Source: an uncultured Taibaiella sp. (lineage in GTDB: Bacteria > Bacteroidota > Bacteroidia > Chitinophagales > Chitinophagaceae). Taken from it: DNA of 5,698 nt. Shown in pieces: positions 1 through 5,698 of this stretch. The stretch lies in the NCBI GenBank assembly GCA_937871155.1, contig CALMXV010000006.1, forward strand, positions 1 to 5,698, given 5' to 3'. The translations under genes were made by a program, and so were the position numbers. Under the pieces are notes generated by a model that was given only the letters and a program-made list of their open reading frames with translations, searched no databases and was not told the DNA's origin. The first letter of the stretch is position 1; the number at the start of each line of letters is the position of its first letter.

Positions 1-274
1 TATTAGCCATTAATGCGGCTCCTAAGTAACGTCTGTTTCGGTATTGTTTAAAGAGTAAGACTGCAAGGAGTATTGGTATAATGAAACTAGCATCTCCCAT
101 TAGTGTTATAATTGACATCACACGGTCTAAAGTAGATGAATTCGCTTTATTGATTATGATGAATAATTCATGGTTGCCAACCAGTAACAACAAAATTGAG
201 CTAACGCTAATCCAGATACAAAAGGGTATTAAAAAATAAGGATTATATGAAGGAGTATTATTAGGATGCCCCAT
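1..274 (-). CDS. PAP2-like membrane phosphatase, N-terminal part (runs off left edge)
   Basis: An open frame of 91 codons starts at ATG 274 and is still open at base 1, so only the N-terminus is present. It shows a short polar start, a hydrophobic segment at residues 13-32, a loop containing INKANSSTLDRVMSIITLMGD (residues 41-61, read as two parts: INKANSSTLD and RVMSIITLMGD), and a second hydrophobic segment at 63-75 followed by a basic patch (KQYRNRR). The pattern of a short loop, Asp, then IT-x-x-GD before a membrane helix is typical of the first part of Bacteroidota PAP2-family (type 2 phosphatidic acid phosphatase) proteins. These remove phosphate from lipid substrates such as undecaprenyl pyrophosphate, phosphatidylglycerol phosphate or lipid A. 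The catalytic motifs (KxxxxxxRP, SGH, RxxxxxH) would lie beyond the edge, so activity and substrate cannot be judged. The start overlaps the stop of the LPS permease gene by 14 bases, suggesting one transcript and coupled translation. Other small membrane proteins are possible. Confidence 0.65.
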   Translation of the reverse strand, partial: MGHPNNTPSYNPYFLIPFCIWISVSSILLLLVGNHELFIIINKANSSTLDRVMSIITLMGDASFIIPILLAVLLFKQYRNRRYLGAALMAN

Positions 275-1721
275 GGAGTTTCTTTTTGGAAAGTAATTGA
301 TTGAGCTTTTTGCCAAGTGTTATGTACCAGTCTTTATTTAGAATCTGTGCATCTTTCTTCGCTTTATTAATTAAGAAGAAAGCAATAGGCAGCAACATAG
401 CTGTTGCCATCCACATGCCCATCCATGGCGGCATTGAGTTGCTTTTGGCGAGCTTCTCACCGGTGAGTGATATGATATGGAAAATTAAAAAGAAAGAGAC
501 TGCAATGATTAATGGAAGCCCTAGCCCTCCTTTGCGGATGATGGAGCCTAAGGGGGCACCTATCAAAAACAAGAGGACACAAGCAAATGATAAGGTAAAC
601 TTACGGTGCCATTCGATTTTGTACTTTAATACATTGTCTTCTTGTAAGGATTGGTCGGTAGCTGCAATACTTATCAGTCCTTTTGCATTTCGTGCATGTG
701 ACGCAGCAAGGTCTAATACAACTCTTTTTTTATCCGCAGGAACTATTTCAATAAAACTTTTATTGTAAGATACAGTAGGAGAGTTGTTGGGTTCTAAAAA
801 GGATGGAAGCGAGTCTGTATTGGATATAGATGTTGCCAAAGTGAGGTAAGGACTTAAGTAGCTACTTACATTATCCGCCAGCTTTTTTTCATACTTTTTA
901 CTACTATCTATTTCATGATTCAGTTGGCTGATGTTCATCATTTGATAAGCCCCTTTAAAAAGACTTTCGTCTGTTCTAGTCAATTTAAATCCTGATAAAT
1001 CAAACACCTTATCCCATCGTTTAAAGTGCATTCTTACTTGTGTATGATTGCCATTGCCTATGTTGTTACTCCCTTCCTCATAGCGCCATCCATCCTGAAG
1101 TCGAAAGATAAGATAGCGTTTAGAAGGTATCATTTTCCCTGATTGGGCAGCTACGAGATTTTGGTTGCCTGCACCTTTAGTATGATCATAGACCATTACA
1201 TTTTTAATAGTAAAGCCGTCTTTATCTTTTTCACCAACACGTATGCTGAAGCCATCTATATCGTTATTAAAAGAGCCTGGTTTTATATTTAAGGTAGGCT
1301 TTGAATTGCGTAGGTCATACAGCATAGAAAGGGCTTTCAAGTTGGCAATCGGAATGATGCTGTTGTTGAAATAAAATGCAAATACAGCCATGCCAATTAT
1401 AAGAAACAATAAAGGCTGCATGAAACGTAACAGTGAAATACCGGCCGACTTGATAGCAATTAATTCGAAATGCTCTCCTAGATTACCAAAGGTCATGATG
1501 GATGCTAATAAAATACCTAAAGGGAGCGCCATAGGTACTAGGGTAGAAGAAATATAAAAGAGGAGCTGTAATATCATCACTATACCCAACCCTTTTCCTA
1601 TCAGCTCATCCATATACACCCAAAAAAATTGCATGACTAATACAAAAAGTGACACAAAAAATGTCACAATAAAAGGACCAATAAAACTCTTTATTAGCAG
1701 TATGTCAAGCTTCTTTATCAA
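261..1721 (-). CDS. LptF/LptG family LPS export permease (YjgP/YjgQ type, large Bacteroidota form)
   Basis: This is an inner-membrane permease subunit expected to work with the ATPase LptB to extract lipopolysaccharide and pass it to the periplasmic Lpt bridge. From TTG 1721 it is about 486 aa. It has three N-terminal membrane helices (about 12-35, 45-75, 97-120), a long periplasmic region (about 120-370) where the family has a jellyroll, and three C-terminal helices (about 374-396, 402-420, 433-453). Family signatures are visible: NLGEHFELIAIKSAGIS (about 80-96), which resembles the coupling-helix region that contacts LptB, and HRKFTLSF...GAPLGSIIRKGG (about 372-399). The periplasmic part is longer than in the roughly 360-residue proteobacterial proteins. 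The frame runs to TTG 1742 and beyond with no ATG before residue 30, inside the first helix. I prefer TTG 1721 because homologues usually begin at the residue before KKLDIL, and because TTG 1742 lies inside a putative promoter box. Whether it is LptF or LptG cannot be settled here, so no symbol is given. Confidence 0.88.
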   Translation of the reverse strand: MIKKLDILLIKSFIGPFIVTFFVSLFVLVMQFFWVYMDELIGKGLGIVMILQLLFYISSTLVPMALPLGILLASIMTFGNLGEHFELIAIKSAGISLLRFMQPLLFLIIGMAVFAFYFNNSIIPIANLKALSMLYDLRNSKPTLNIKPGSFNNDIDGFSIRVGEKDKDGFTIKNVMVYDHTKGAGNQNLVAAQSGKMIPSKRYLIFRLQDGWRYEEGSNNIGNGNHTQVRMHFKRWDKVFDLSGFKLTRTDESLFKGAYQMMNISQLNHEIDSSKKYEKKLADNVSSYLSPYLTLATSISNTDSLPSFLEPNNSPTVSYNKSFIEIVPADKKRVVLDLAASHARNAKGLISIAATDQSLQEDNVLKYKIEWHRKFTLSFACVLLFLIGAPLGSIIRKGGLGLPLIIAVSFFLIFHIISLTGEKLAKSNSMPPWMGMWMATAMLLPIAFFLINKAKKDAQILNKDWYITLGKKLNQLLSKKKLHGAS

Positions 1722-1739
1722 GGGCTGTACTTTGGGTTG

Positions 1740-1747
1740 CAAACCTA
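1740..1747 (-). promoter_or_regulatory. Candidate -7 box of the LPS permease gene (TAGGTTTG)
   Basis: On the minus strand these bases read TAGGTTTG, a full match to the Bacteroidota -7 consensus TAnnTTTG. Transcription would begin near 1734-1737, leaving a leader of roughly 13-16 bases before TTG 1721. An upstream terminator separates this gene from the START-like gene, so a promoter of its own is expected. I see no TTG at the usual -33 distance (about 1765-1773), which weakens the call. Confidence 0.4.
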
Positions 1748-1800
1748 CAAATAAAATTCTCGTATCTCTTGTGCTAGTAAACTCCTTAACTATTTATTCT

Positions 1801-1834
1801 AAAAAAGAAACACCTCAAAATACTTGAGGTGTTT
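1801..1834 (-). terminator. Intrinsic terminator of the START-like gene
   Basis: A perfect 11-bp stem is formed by bases 1808-1818 and 1824-1834, with a 5-base loop. Read on the minus strand it is followed by C and then six T (1806-1801). It begins 26 bases after the stop of the START-like gene and precedes the LPS permease gene. On the plus strand the hairpin is followed by ATAAGG rather than a T-run, so it should work in one direction only. Confidence 0.85.
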
Positions 1835-1859
1835 ATAAGGAATAATTATTAGTTGAAAA

Positions 1860-2240
1860 CTAACTGCCGATGCGATGTTTTAACTCACTTATTTGCGAGT
1901 TCCAAAGCTGTTCTTGGTCTTTGATTTCTGCTTTGTCTGCAAAGTCAGTAATACGTAAAATAGTTTCATTGGTAACAGGGCTTTGCTCAATTCGGAATTC
2001 GAAAAATTCATCATCGTTATAATAGTCCCAACGATAAATCACATATTCATTTTCTACAGTTTCTAATAACTCAGCTGTATCTACAGAGCCGTTCCAATTG
2101 AAGTGGAAAAGCATATCACGTTGGTCAACCTTATCGGCAAACCATTCTGATAAACCAACAGGAGTAGCTAAAAATTCATATAATATAGCCGGGGAGCAAC
2201 GGATAGGATATTCTAATGAGTAAATGGTCTTTTTCTTCAT
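1860..2240 (-). CDS. START-like domain protein (Bacteroidota AHSA1/SRPBCC-type small protein)
   Basis: The product is 126 aa from ATG 2240, soluble and acidic, with no signal peptide or membrane segment. It matches the small START-like family common in Bacteroidota: an N-terminal strand (KKKTIYSLEY), a helix with SPAILYEFLATPVGLSEWFAD (in two parts, SPAILYEFLATP and VGLSEWFAD, about residues 16-36), then the strands FHFNWNG, AELLETVENEYVIYRW and FFEFRIEQ, ILRITDFAD, and a closing helix (EQLWNSQISELKHRIG). This is the helix-grip fold that makes a hydrophobic cavity for a lipid-like ligand, but the ligand and role are unknown. The GLxEWFAD motif resembles AHSA1/SRPBCC proteins. The frame extends to TTG 2276, adding 12 residues unlike the family (HQSLFDVNTSTM). 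ATG 2240 fits family length and the candidate promoter. The gene diverges from rpoD and ends before a strong terminator, so it is probably a single-gene unit. Confidence 0.85.
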   Translation of the reverse strand: MKKKTIYSLEYPIRCSPAILYEFLATPVGLSEWFADKVDQRDMLFHFNWNGSVDTAELLETVENEYVIYRWDYYNDDEFFEFRIEQSPVTNETILRITDFADKAEIKDQEQLWNSQISELKHRIGS

Positions 2241-2261
2241 AGTCGATGTATTCACGTCAAA

Positions 2262-2290
2262 CAAACTTTGATGCAATAATAGAAAAACAA
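2262..2290 (-). promoter_or_regulatory. Candidate promoter of the START-like gene
   Basis: On the minus strand, TTG (2290-2288) is followed after 18 bases by AAAGTTTG (2269-2262), one mismatch from TAnnTTTG. Transcription would start near 2255, just upstream of ATG 2240 and downstream of TTG 2276, which supports the shorter start. The spacing is slightly below the usual 19-21 and the box is imperfect, so the call is tentative. Confidence 0.35.
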
Positions 2291-2400
2291 CTTAATAATC
2301 AAAATTTATTTGAAAAAGATTGTAGATAGTGTCTAGAAAACATTCTTGTATTTGCTATGTTTCCTGCAAGCGTTCTGTTGTTAATAATTATTTAATTTTA

Positions 2401-2432
2401 TTTGGGTTGAATTGTTCATACACTTAGATTTG
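2401..2432 (+). promoter_or_regulatory. rpoD promoter, Bacteroidota -33/-7 type
   Basis: TTTG at 2401-2404 is followed after exactly 20 bases by TAGATTTG at 2425-2432, a full match to the Bacteroidota consensus (TTTG, 19-21 bases, TAnnTTTG). An A/T-rich run at about 2381-2400 lies directly upstream and could act as an UP-like element. The start of transcription would be near 2437-2440, giving a leader of about 55 bases. Because this consensus is read by the RpoD-type sigma itself, the gene is probably transcribed by its own product. Confidence 0.7.
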
Positions 2433-2494
2433 CCATAGCAATGTCAGAAAAATAAAATTTTAACTCACTACTTCAAACCAAAAACTTCTTTTGT

Positions 2495-3370
2495 ATGTCA
2501 ATGCGTCAACTCAAGATCACAAAATCTATTACCAATAGAGAGAGCCAATCTCTAGAAAAATACCTTCAAGAAATTGGTAAGGTAGATTTGATTACCCCTG
2601 AAGAGGAAGTGCAACTGGCGATAAAAATTAAGAATGGCGATCAATGGGCTTTAGAAAAATTAACAAAAGCTAATCTTCGCTTTGTCGTATCCGTCGCTAA
2701 GCAATACCAAAATCAAGGACTTTCATTAAGTGATTTAATCAACGAAGGCAATTTAGGTTTGATTAAAGCAGCCCAGCGTTTTGATGAAACTAGAGGGTTC
2801 AAGTTTATCTCGTATGCAGTATGGTGGATTCGTCAGTCTATCTTACAAGCACTCGCAGAACAATCGCGTATTGTTCGCTTACCACTAAACAAAGTAGGCT
2901 TAACCAACAAAATCAGTAAAGCTTATTCTCAGCTAGAGCAAGAATTCGAAAGAGAGCCATCAACAGAAGAACTTGCTGAGCTTTTGGAAATTGGCAAAGA
3001 TGAAATTGAAACTACATTAGGCGTGGCCGCTCGTCACGTATCGGTAGATGCACCTTTTGCGGATACTGAAGAGGGTAGCTTGTTGGATGTTTTGGAAAAC
3101 CCTAATGCAGACTCTACCGATTCTTTATTAGAGCATTTCGATTCGCTTCGTTGCGAAATAGACCGTTCTCTTAGTACCTTGACAGAGCGTCAACGCGATG
3201 TAATCAAACTATATTTTGGTATAGCAGTAGAGCATCCTATGAGCTTAGAAGATATTGGTGAAAAATTTTCACTGACTCGCGAAAGAGTTCGCCAGATTAA
3301 AGACAAAGCGATTACCAAACTAAGAGCTACCAATCGTTGTACCCTTTTAAAATCATATTTGGGCAATTAA
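2495..3370 (+). CDS. rpoD: RNA polymerase primary sigma factor RpoD (short Bacteroidota form)
   Basis: This housekeeping sigma factor directs RNA polymerase to most promoters. It is 291 aa and lacks region 1.1, as is normal for Bacteroidota primary sigmas of about 286-290 aa. Region 1.2 covers about 18-50. Region 2 covers about 51-122 and includes [12 protein letters not shown], the core-binding [13 protein letters not shown], and [20 protein letters not shown] for -10 recognition and melting. Region 3 covers about 125-205. Region 4 covers about 215-287, with the helix-turn-helix [20 protein letters not shown] for -35/-33 recognition. The N-terminus MSMRQLKI offers two starts, ATG 2495 and ATG 2501. 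Both occur in relatives and no Shine-Dalgarno sequence separates them. Two cysteines (220 and 282) sit where relatives often have arginine or serine, which is probably neutral. The gene stands alone, with its own promoter and terminator, divergent from the START-like gene. Confidence 0.97.
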   Translation: MSMRQLKITKSITNRESQSLEKYLQEIGKVDLITPEEEVQLAIKIKNGDQWALEKLTKANLRFVVSVAKQYQNQGLSLSDLINEGNLGLIKAAQRFDETRGFKFISYAVWWIRQSILQALAEQSRIVRLPLNKVGLTNKISKAYSQLEQEFEREPSTEELAELLEIGKDEIETTLGVAARHVSVDAPFADTEEGSLLDVLENPNADSTDSLLEHFDSLRCEIDRSLSTLTERQRDVIKLYFGIAVEHPMSLEDIGEKFSLTRERVRQIKDKAITKLRATNRCTLLKSYLGN

Positions 3371-3395
3371 AAATTTACACAATAATTTTTCTACT

Positions 3396-3430
3396 AAAGG
3401 ACATCTATCTACGGTGTCCTTTATCTTTTT
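3396..3430 (+). terminator. Intrinsic terminator after rpoD
   Basis: Bases 3396-3405 and 3413-3422 form a 10-bp stem (one G-T pair) around a 7-base loop, followed by ATCTTTTT to 3430. It begins 26 bases after the rpoD stop and separates rpoD from the FabG-type gene. Confidence 0.85.
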
Positions 3431-3469
3431 ATCGCTATTTTGCGCTCTGTTTTTAAGTTATAAGTTATC

Positions 3470-4198
3470 ATGAAATATGCATTAGTAACCGGAGGCTCCA
3501 GAGGCATTGGCAAACTAGCCTGCTTGAAATTGGCAGAGCTTGGCTACAACATCTTAGTAAACTATAAAGGAAATAAAACAGCAGCTGAAGAAACCGCAAC
3601 CGCTGTAAAAGCCTTCAACGTAAACGCAACTATTTTACAATTTGATGTAGCAGATAAAGCAGAAGTGGAGCAGGTATTGGGCGGATGGATGGAAGCACAT
3701 AAAGAAGATATCATCGAAGTATTAGTGAATAATGCCGGCGTAAGACAAGATACCTTGATGATGAGCATGACCGACAGCCAATGGGGTGATGTACTCAATA
3801 CAAGCCTACAAGGGATGTATCATGTTACTAAGACGGTTTTGAATCCGATGTTGATGAATCGCTATGGACGCATCATTAATATGGTTTCATTAAGTGGTCT
3901 AAAAGGAACACCAGGTCAAGTAAATTATTCTGCGGCAAAAGCCGGCATGATAGGAGCTACAAAAGCATTAGCACAAGAAATTGCAAAAAGAAATATAACG
4001 GTCAATGCGATAGCTCCAGGTTTTGTGAAAACAGATATGACCGAAGAACTCAACGAAAAAGAACTAGCTAAAATGATCCCGATGAATCGCTTTGGTGAAG
4101 CAGAGGAAGTAGCAGACTTAGTACAGTTTTTAGCCTCTAAAAAAGCCGCTTACATCACTGGTCAAGTTATCTCTATCAACGGAGGATTATATACTTAA
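3470..4198 (+). CDS. fabG: 3-oxoacyl-[acyl-carrier-protein] reductase, FabG-type SDR
   Basis: This is a cytosolic short-chain dehydrogenase/reductase expected to reduce 3-oxoacyl-ACP to 3-hydroxyacyl-ACP with NADPH. It is 242 aa, normal for FabG. The nucleotide-binding motif TGGSRGIG is at residues 7-14, with the NNAG motif at 87-90. The catalytic set is Asn110, Ser140, Tyr153 and Lys157 (YSAAK), and APGFVKTDM (182-190) closes the cofactor site. The C-terminus (ITGQVISINGGLYT) is the usual dimer-interface end. From memory, the start MKYALVTGGSRGIG, the NNAGVRQDTLMM stretch and the LSGLKGTPGQVNYSAAKAG core resemble the FabG paralogue that many Bacteroidota carry in aryl polyene/flexirubin pigment clusters more than the fatty acid synthesis copy. 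No pigment or acyl carrier genes adjoin it here, so the pathway is undecided. It starts at ATG 3470, 40 bases after the rpoD terminator. No clear promoter was found. Confidence 0.9.
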   Translation: MKYALVTGGSRGIGKLACLKLAELGYNILVNYKGNKTAAEETATAVKAFNVNATILQFDVADKAEVEQVLGGWMEAHKEDIIEVLVNNAGVRQDTLMMSMTDSQWGDVLNTSLQGMYHVTKTVLNPMLMNRYGRIINMVSLSGLKGTPGQVNYSAAKAGMIGATKALAQEIAKRNITVNAIAPGFVKTDMTEELNEKELAKMIPMNRFGEAEEVADLVQFLASKKAAYITGQVISINGGLYT

Positions 4199-4203
4199 TC
4201 CTG

Positions 4204-4211
4204 TATGTTTG
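4204..4211 (+). promoter_or_regulatory. Candidate -7 box upstream of lspA (TATGTTTG)
   Basis: TATGTTTG matches TAnnTTTG exactly and sits in the 55-base gap between the FabG-type gene and lspA, placing a start near 4215-4218. No TTG is present at the expected -33 spacing, where the end of the FabG-type gene lies. lspA and zapA may therefore have their own weak promoter or simply be read from upstream. Confidence 0.3.
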
Positions 4212-4253
4212 ATGGTATCATTAGCATCCTATTTTTTTAAATAAACATCCATT

Positions 4254-4892
4254 GTGAAATTCAGAAACGCATTACTCATTATATTTTTTGTGATCCTCGT
4301 TGATCAGTTATCTAAGTTTTATATCAAAACCCATTTTTACTACGGTGAAGAAGTAAATGTACTTGGAGATTGGTTTAAACTTCATTTTATAGAAAATGAA
4401 GGGATGGCTTTTGGGATGAAACTAAGCCAAGCGGCAATAGGCAAATTGCTTTTGACTTTGTTTCGATTAGTAGCTGTAGCCTTTGGATTTTATTTCCTGA
4501 AAAAATTATGTGATAAAGGATATAGCAAAGGTGCCATGATCTGTGGCTCTTTAATCTTAGCCGGTGCCCTTGGCAATTTAATTGATAGCATCTTTTATGG
4601 CTTGATATTTACTGAAAGTAGTTTTCATTTAGCTCGTCTAGTGCCTTGGGGGCAAGGCTATGGCACCCTTTTTCATGGTAAGGTGGTGGACATGCTTTAC
4701 TTTCCATTGGTGGATATGGAATTGCCTAGTTGGTTGCCTTTTATGGGTGGCAAACGTTTTGCTTTTTTTGAACCGGTATTTAATATTGCAGATGCTGCCA
4801 TTTCTATTGGAGTTATCACCTTAGTAGTTTTTCAAAAGAGATTGATTCCTCAAGCTATGGAAGCTGCTACTAAAGAGAGCGATAAAAACTAA
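4254..4892 (+). CDS. lspA: Lipoprotein signal peptidase (signal peptidase II)
   Basis: LspA is an inner-membrane aspartyl protease that cuts the signal peptide from prolipoproteins just before the lipid-modified cysteine; globomycin targets this family. It is 212 aa. Membrane segments lie at about 5-16, 62-82, 93-112 and 178-195. Family motifs are VDQLSK (Asp17, Lys21), NEGMAFG (Asn48-Gly54), GALGNLID (104-111), and the catalytic aspartates Asp146 in GKVVDMLYF and Asp180 in FNIADAAI. Two loops are longer than in proteobacterial enzymes: Asn108 to Asp146, and Asp146 to Asp180. The arginine that usually follows GNxxD is Ser112. Both traits also occur in other Bacteroidota as I recall them. The start must be GTG 4254, because the first in-frame ATG encodes Met51 inside an active-site motif. 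zapA follows after 5 bases. Confidence 0.96.
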   Translation: MKFRNALLIIFFVILVDQLSKFYIKTHFYYGEEVNVLGDWFKLHFIENEGMAFGMKLSQAAIGKLLLTLFRLVAVAFGFYFLKKLCDKGYSKGAMICGSLILAGALGNLIDSIFYGLIFTESSFHLARLVPWGQGYGTLFHGKVVDMLYFPLVDMELPSWLPFMGGKRFAFFEPVFNIADAAISIGVITLVVFQKRLIPQAMEAATKESDKN

Positions 4893-4897
4893 ACCTT

Positions 4898-5185
4898 ATG
4901 AACGAAGATAAACTCATACCTATCAATCTTTGGTTAGCAGGAAGAAGCTATAGAATACGTATTAAGCCCGAAGAAGAAGAAGCCGTTCGTAAAGCAGTGA
5001 AAGTAGCAGATGAAAAGATTAATGAGTTTAGAAATAGCTATGCCGGTAAAGACGACCAAGACTTTGTGGCAATGTGCTTGCTGACGTATGCAGTGGATGC
5101 GACTTTAGAAGCCTTTAAAAATCCTGTAATCGAAAAAGAACTGAACACAATTATTAAAAAGATTGATAAAGCTCTTGAAGATTAA
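4898..5185 (+). CDS. zapA: Cell division protein ZapA
   Basis: ZapA binds FtsZ and bundles its filaments at midcell, stabilising the Z-ring. The product is 95 aa, normal for the family. It has an N-terminal beta strand pair (IPINLWLAGRSYRIRI, about 7-22), a charged segment followed by KAVKVADEKINEFRN (about 32-46), the conserved GKDDQDFVAMCLLTYAVD (about 50-67), and a C-terminal helix (about 75-94) rich in Lys, Ile and Leu that suits the family's coiled coil. Bacteroidota homologues share the GKD-QD-VAM core. It begins 5 bases after lspA, so the two are probably co-transcribed. No Shine-Dalgarno sequence precedes ATG 4898. In other members of this phylum zapA is often followed by RNase Y; here the next gene is murF, on the opposite strand. 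Confidence 0.92.
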   Translation: MNEDKLIPINLWLAGRSYRIRIKPEEEEAVRKAVKVADEKINEFRNSYAGKDDQDFVAMCLLTYAVDATLEAFKNPVIEKELNTIIKKIDKALED

Positions 5186-5198
5186 TTTCCAAAAATAA

Positions 5199-5698
5199 TT
5201 AACTCTGTTGTAATACTTCTAATAACCGCTCCATTCGGCTGCCCCTTGAGCCTTTGATTAAGATAGAACTATGCTCAGGAAGGTGTTGGGCTATATATGC
5301 AGCGGCATCTGTAGAGTTCTCAAACCATAAAGCATCCCCTTTCCATTCATTGAATTCATTACCGACTAATAGCACTTGTTGCCAAAGGTATTGATGGATA
5401 AAGTTTACCAATGCCTGATGTTCGTTTGCACTTTCAATGCCTAATTCTTTCATCGCACCTATCCATACACATTTATTTGGTAATGTAGTATTCATGAAGT
5501 TCTGTATAGCTACCTGCATACTAGAAGGATTGGCGTTGTAAGCGTCTAAAAGTATCGTATTAGAGCCGCGCTTGATTAATTGAGATCGACTATTATCTGG
5601 ACTATAATTTTCAACAGCTTGTTTTATTTTATCAATTCCTATTTGGAAGCTAGCTCCAATAGCTACAGCTGCCATCACATTCGGAAAGTTGAAATCAC
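5199..5698 (-). CDS. murF: UDP-N-acetylmuramoyl-tripeptide--D-alanyl-D-alanine ligase, C-terminal part
   Basis: MurF is the cytosolic ATP-dependent ligase that adds D-Ala-D-Ala to the UDP-MurNAc tripeptide, the last soluble step of peptidoglycan precursor synthesis. About 166 C-terminal residues are present and the frame is open at the right edge, so the N-terminal and most of the central ATPase domain are missing. Visible family motifs are FNFPNVMAAVAIG at the edge (about 5692-5655), NSRSQ (5594-5580), DAYNANPSSM (5546-5517), the GAMKELG turn (5459-5439) with nearby EH, and KGSRGSRME (5255-5229) near the C-terminus. The last three belong to the C-terminal Rossmann-like domain of Mur ligases. 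In GAMKELG the second position is Ala, where many MurF enzymes have Asp. ATG 5675 and GTG 5678 are internal codons, not starts. The gene converges on zapA with 13 bases between stops. Confidence 0.95.
   Translation of the reverse strand, partial: DFNFPNVMAAVAIGASFQIGIDKIKQAVENYSPDNSRSQLIKRGSNTILLDAYNANPSSMQVAIQNFMNTTLPNKCVWIGAMKELGIESANEHQALVNFIHQYLWQQVLLVGNEFNEWKGDALWFENSTDAAAYIAQHLPEHSSILIKGSRGSRMERLLEVLQQS

Noticed and set aside
301..768. Plus-strand open frame of 155 codons
   Set aside because: It lies wholly antisense to the LPS permease gene, has no recognisable domain, and the minus-strand frame carries clear family motifs.
1633..1827. Plus-strand open frame of 64 codons
   Set aside because: It is antisense to the permease 5' end and runs into the terminator hairpin at 1808-1834; no family resemblance.
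2241..2276. N-terminal extension of the START-like protein from TTG 2276
   Set aside because: The 12 extra residues do not resemble the family, the codon is TTG, and a candidate promoter box at 2262-2269 falls inside the extension.
2277..2494. Small RNA or riboswitch in the divergent region
   Set aside because: Apart from the two candidate promoters and A/T-rich tracts, I found no strong hairpin, conserved-looking motif or tRNA-like fold.
3562..3798. Minus-strand open frame of 78 codons
   Set aside because: It is antisense to the FabG-type gene, whose catalytic motifs are intact; low-complexity Ser/Ala composition typical of a shadow frame.
4211..4238. Possible hairpin GATG...CATC followed by a T-run between the FabG-type gene and lspA
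   Set aside because: The stem is only 4 bp with a 10-base loop, too weak for an intrinsic terminator despite seven T after it.
4205..4240. Mini-ORF of 11 codons (MFDGIISILFF) upstream of lspA
   Set aside because: Its ATG overlaps the candidate -7 box, it is out of frame with lspA, and it shows no attenuator-like codon pattern; probably chance.

Overview
The window looks like an ordinary chromosomal core region of a low-GC Bacteroidota, most likely in or near the family Chitinophagaceae. The taxon call rests on three things seen here. The housekeeping sigma factor is the short Bacteroidota form (about 290 aa, no region 1.1, N-terminus beginning MSMRQLKI). Promoters match the Bacteroidota -33/-7 pattern (TTTG ... 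TAnnTTTG). Start codons generally lack a Shine-Dalgarno sequence. No mobile element, CRISPR array, rRNA, tRNA or foreign-looking gene was found, and I see no convincing previously undescribed system.

Layout, left to right. Minus strand, bases 1-1721: an envelope-lipid pair made of a large LptF/LptG-type LPS export permease and, overlapping its end by 14 bases, the N-terminus of a PAP2-like membrane phosphatase that runs off the left edge. Minus strand, 1860-2240: a small START-like domain protein of unknown role, closed by a strong intrinsic terminator at 1801-1834. Bases 2241-2494 are a divergent promoter region. Plus strand, 2495-3370: rpoD, behind a textbook promoter and followed by an intrinsic terminator at 3396-3430. 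Plus strand, 3470-5185: a FabG-type ketoreductase, lspA and zapA, with lspA and zapA only 5 bases apart. Minus strand, 5199 to the right edge: the C-terminal part of murF, convergent with zapA across 13 bases.

Most genes serve the envelope or cell division: LPS export (LptF/G-like), probable lipid or polyprenyl phosphate dephosphorylation (PAP2-like), acyl chain reduction (FabG-like), lipoprotein maturation (LspA), Z-ring assembly (ZapA) and peptidoglycan precursor synthesis (MurF). RpoD provides general transcription initiation.

Several starts need care. The lptF-like gene has no ATG at its 5' end and probably starts at TTG 1721. The START-like gene probably starts at ATG 2240 rather than at the upstream TTG 2276. 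lspA must use GTG 4254.
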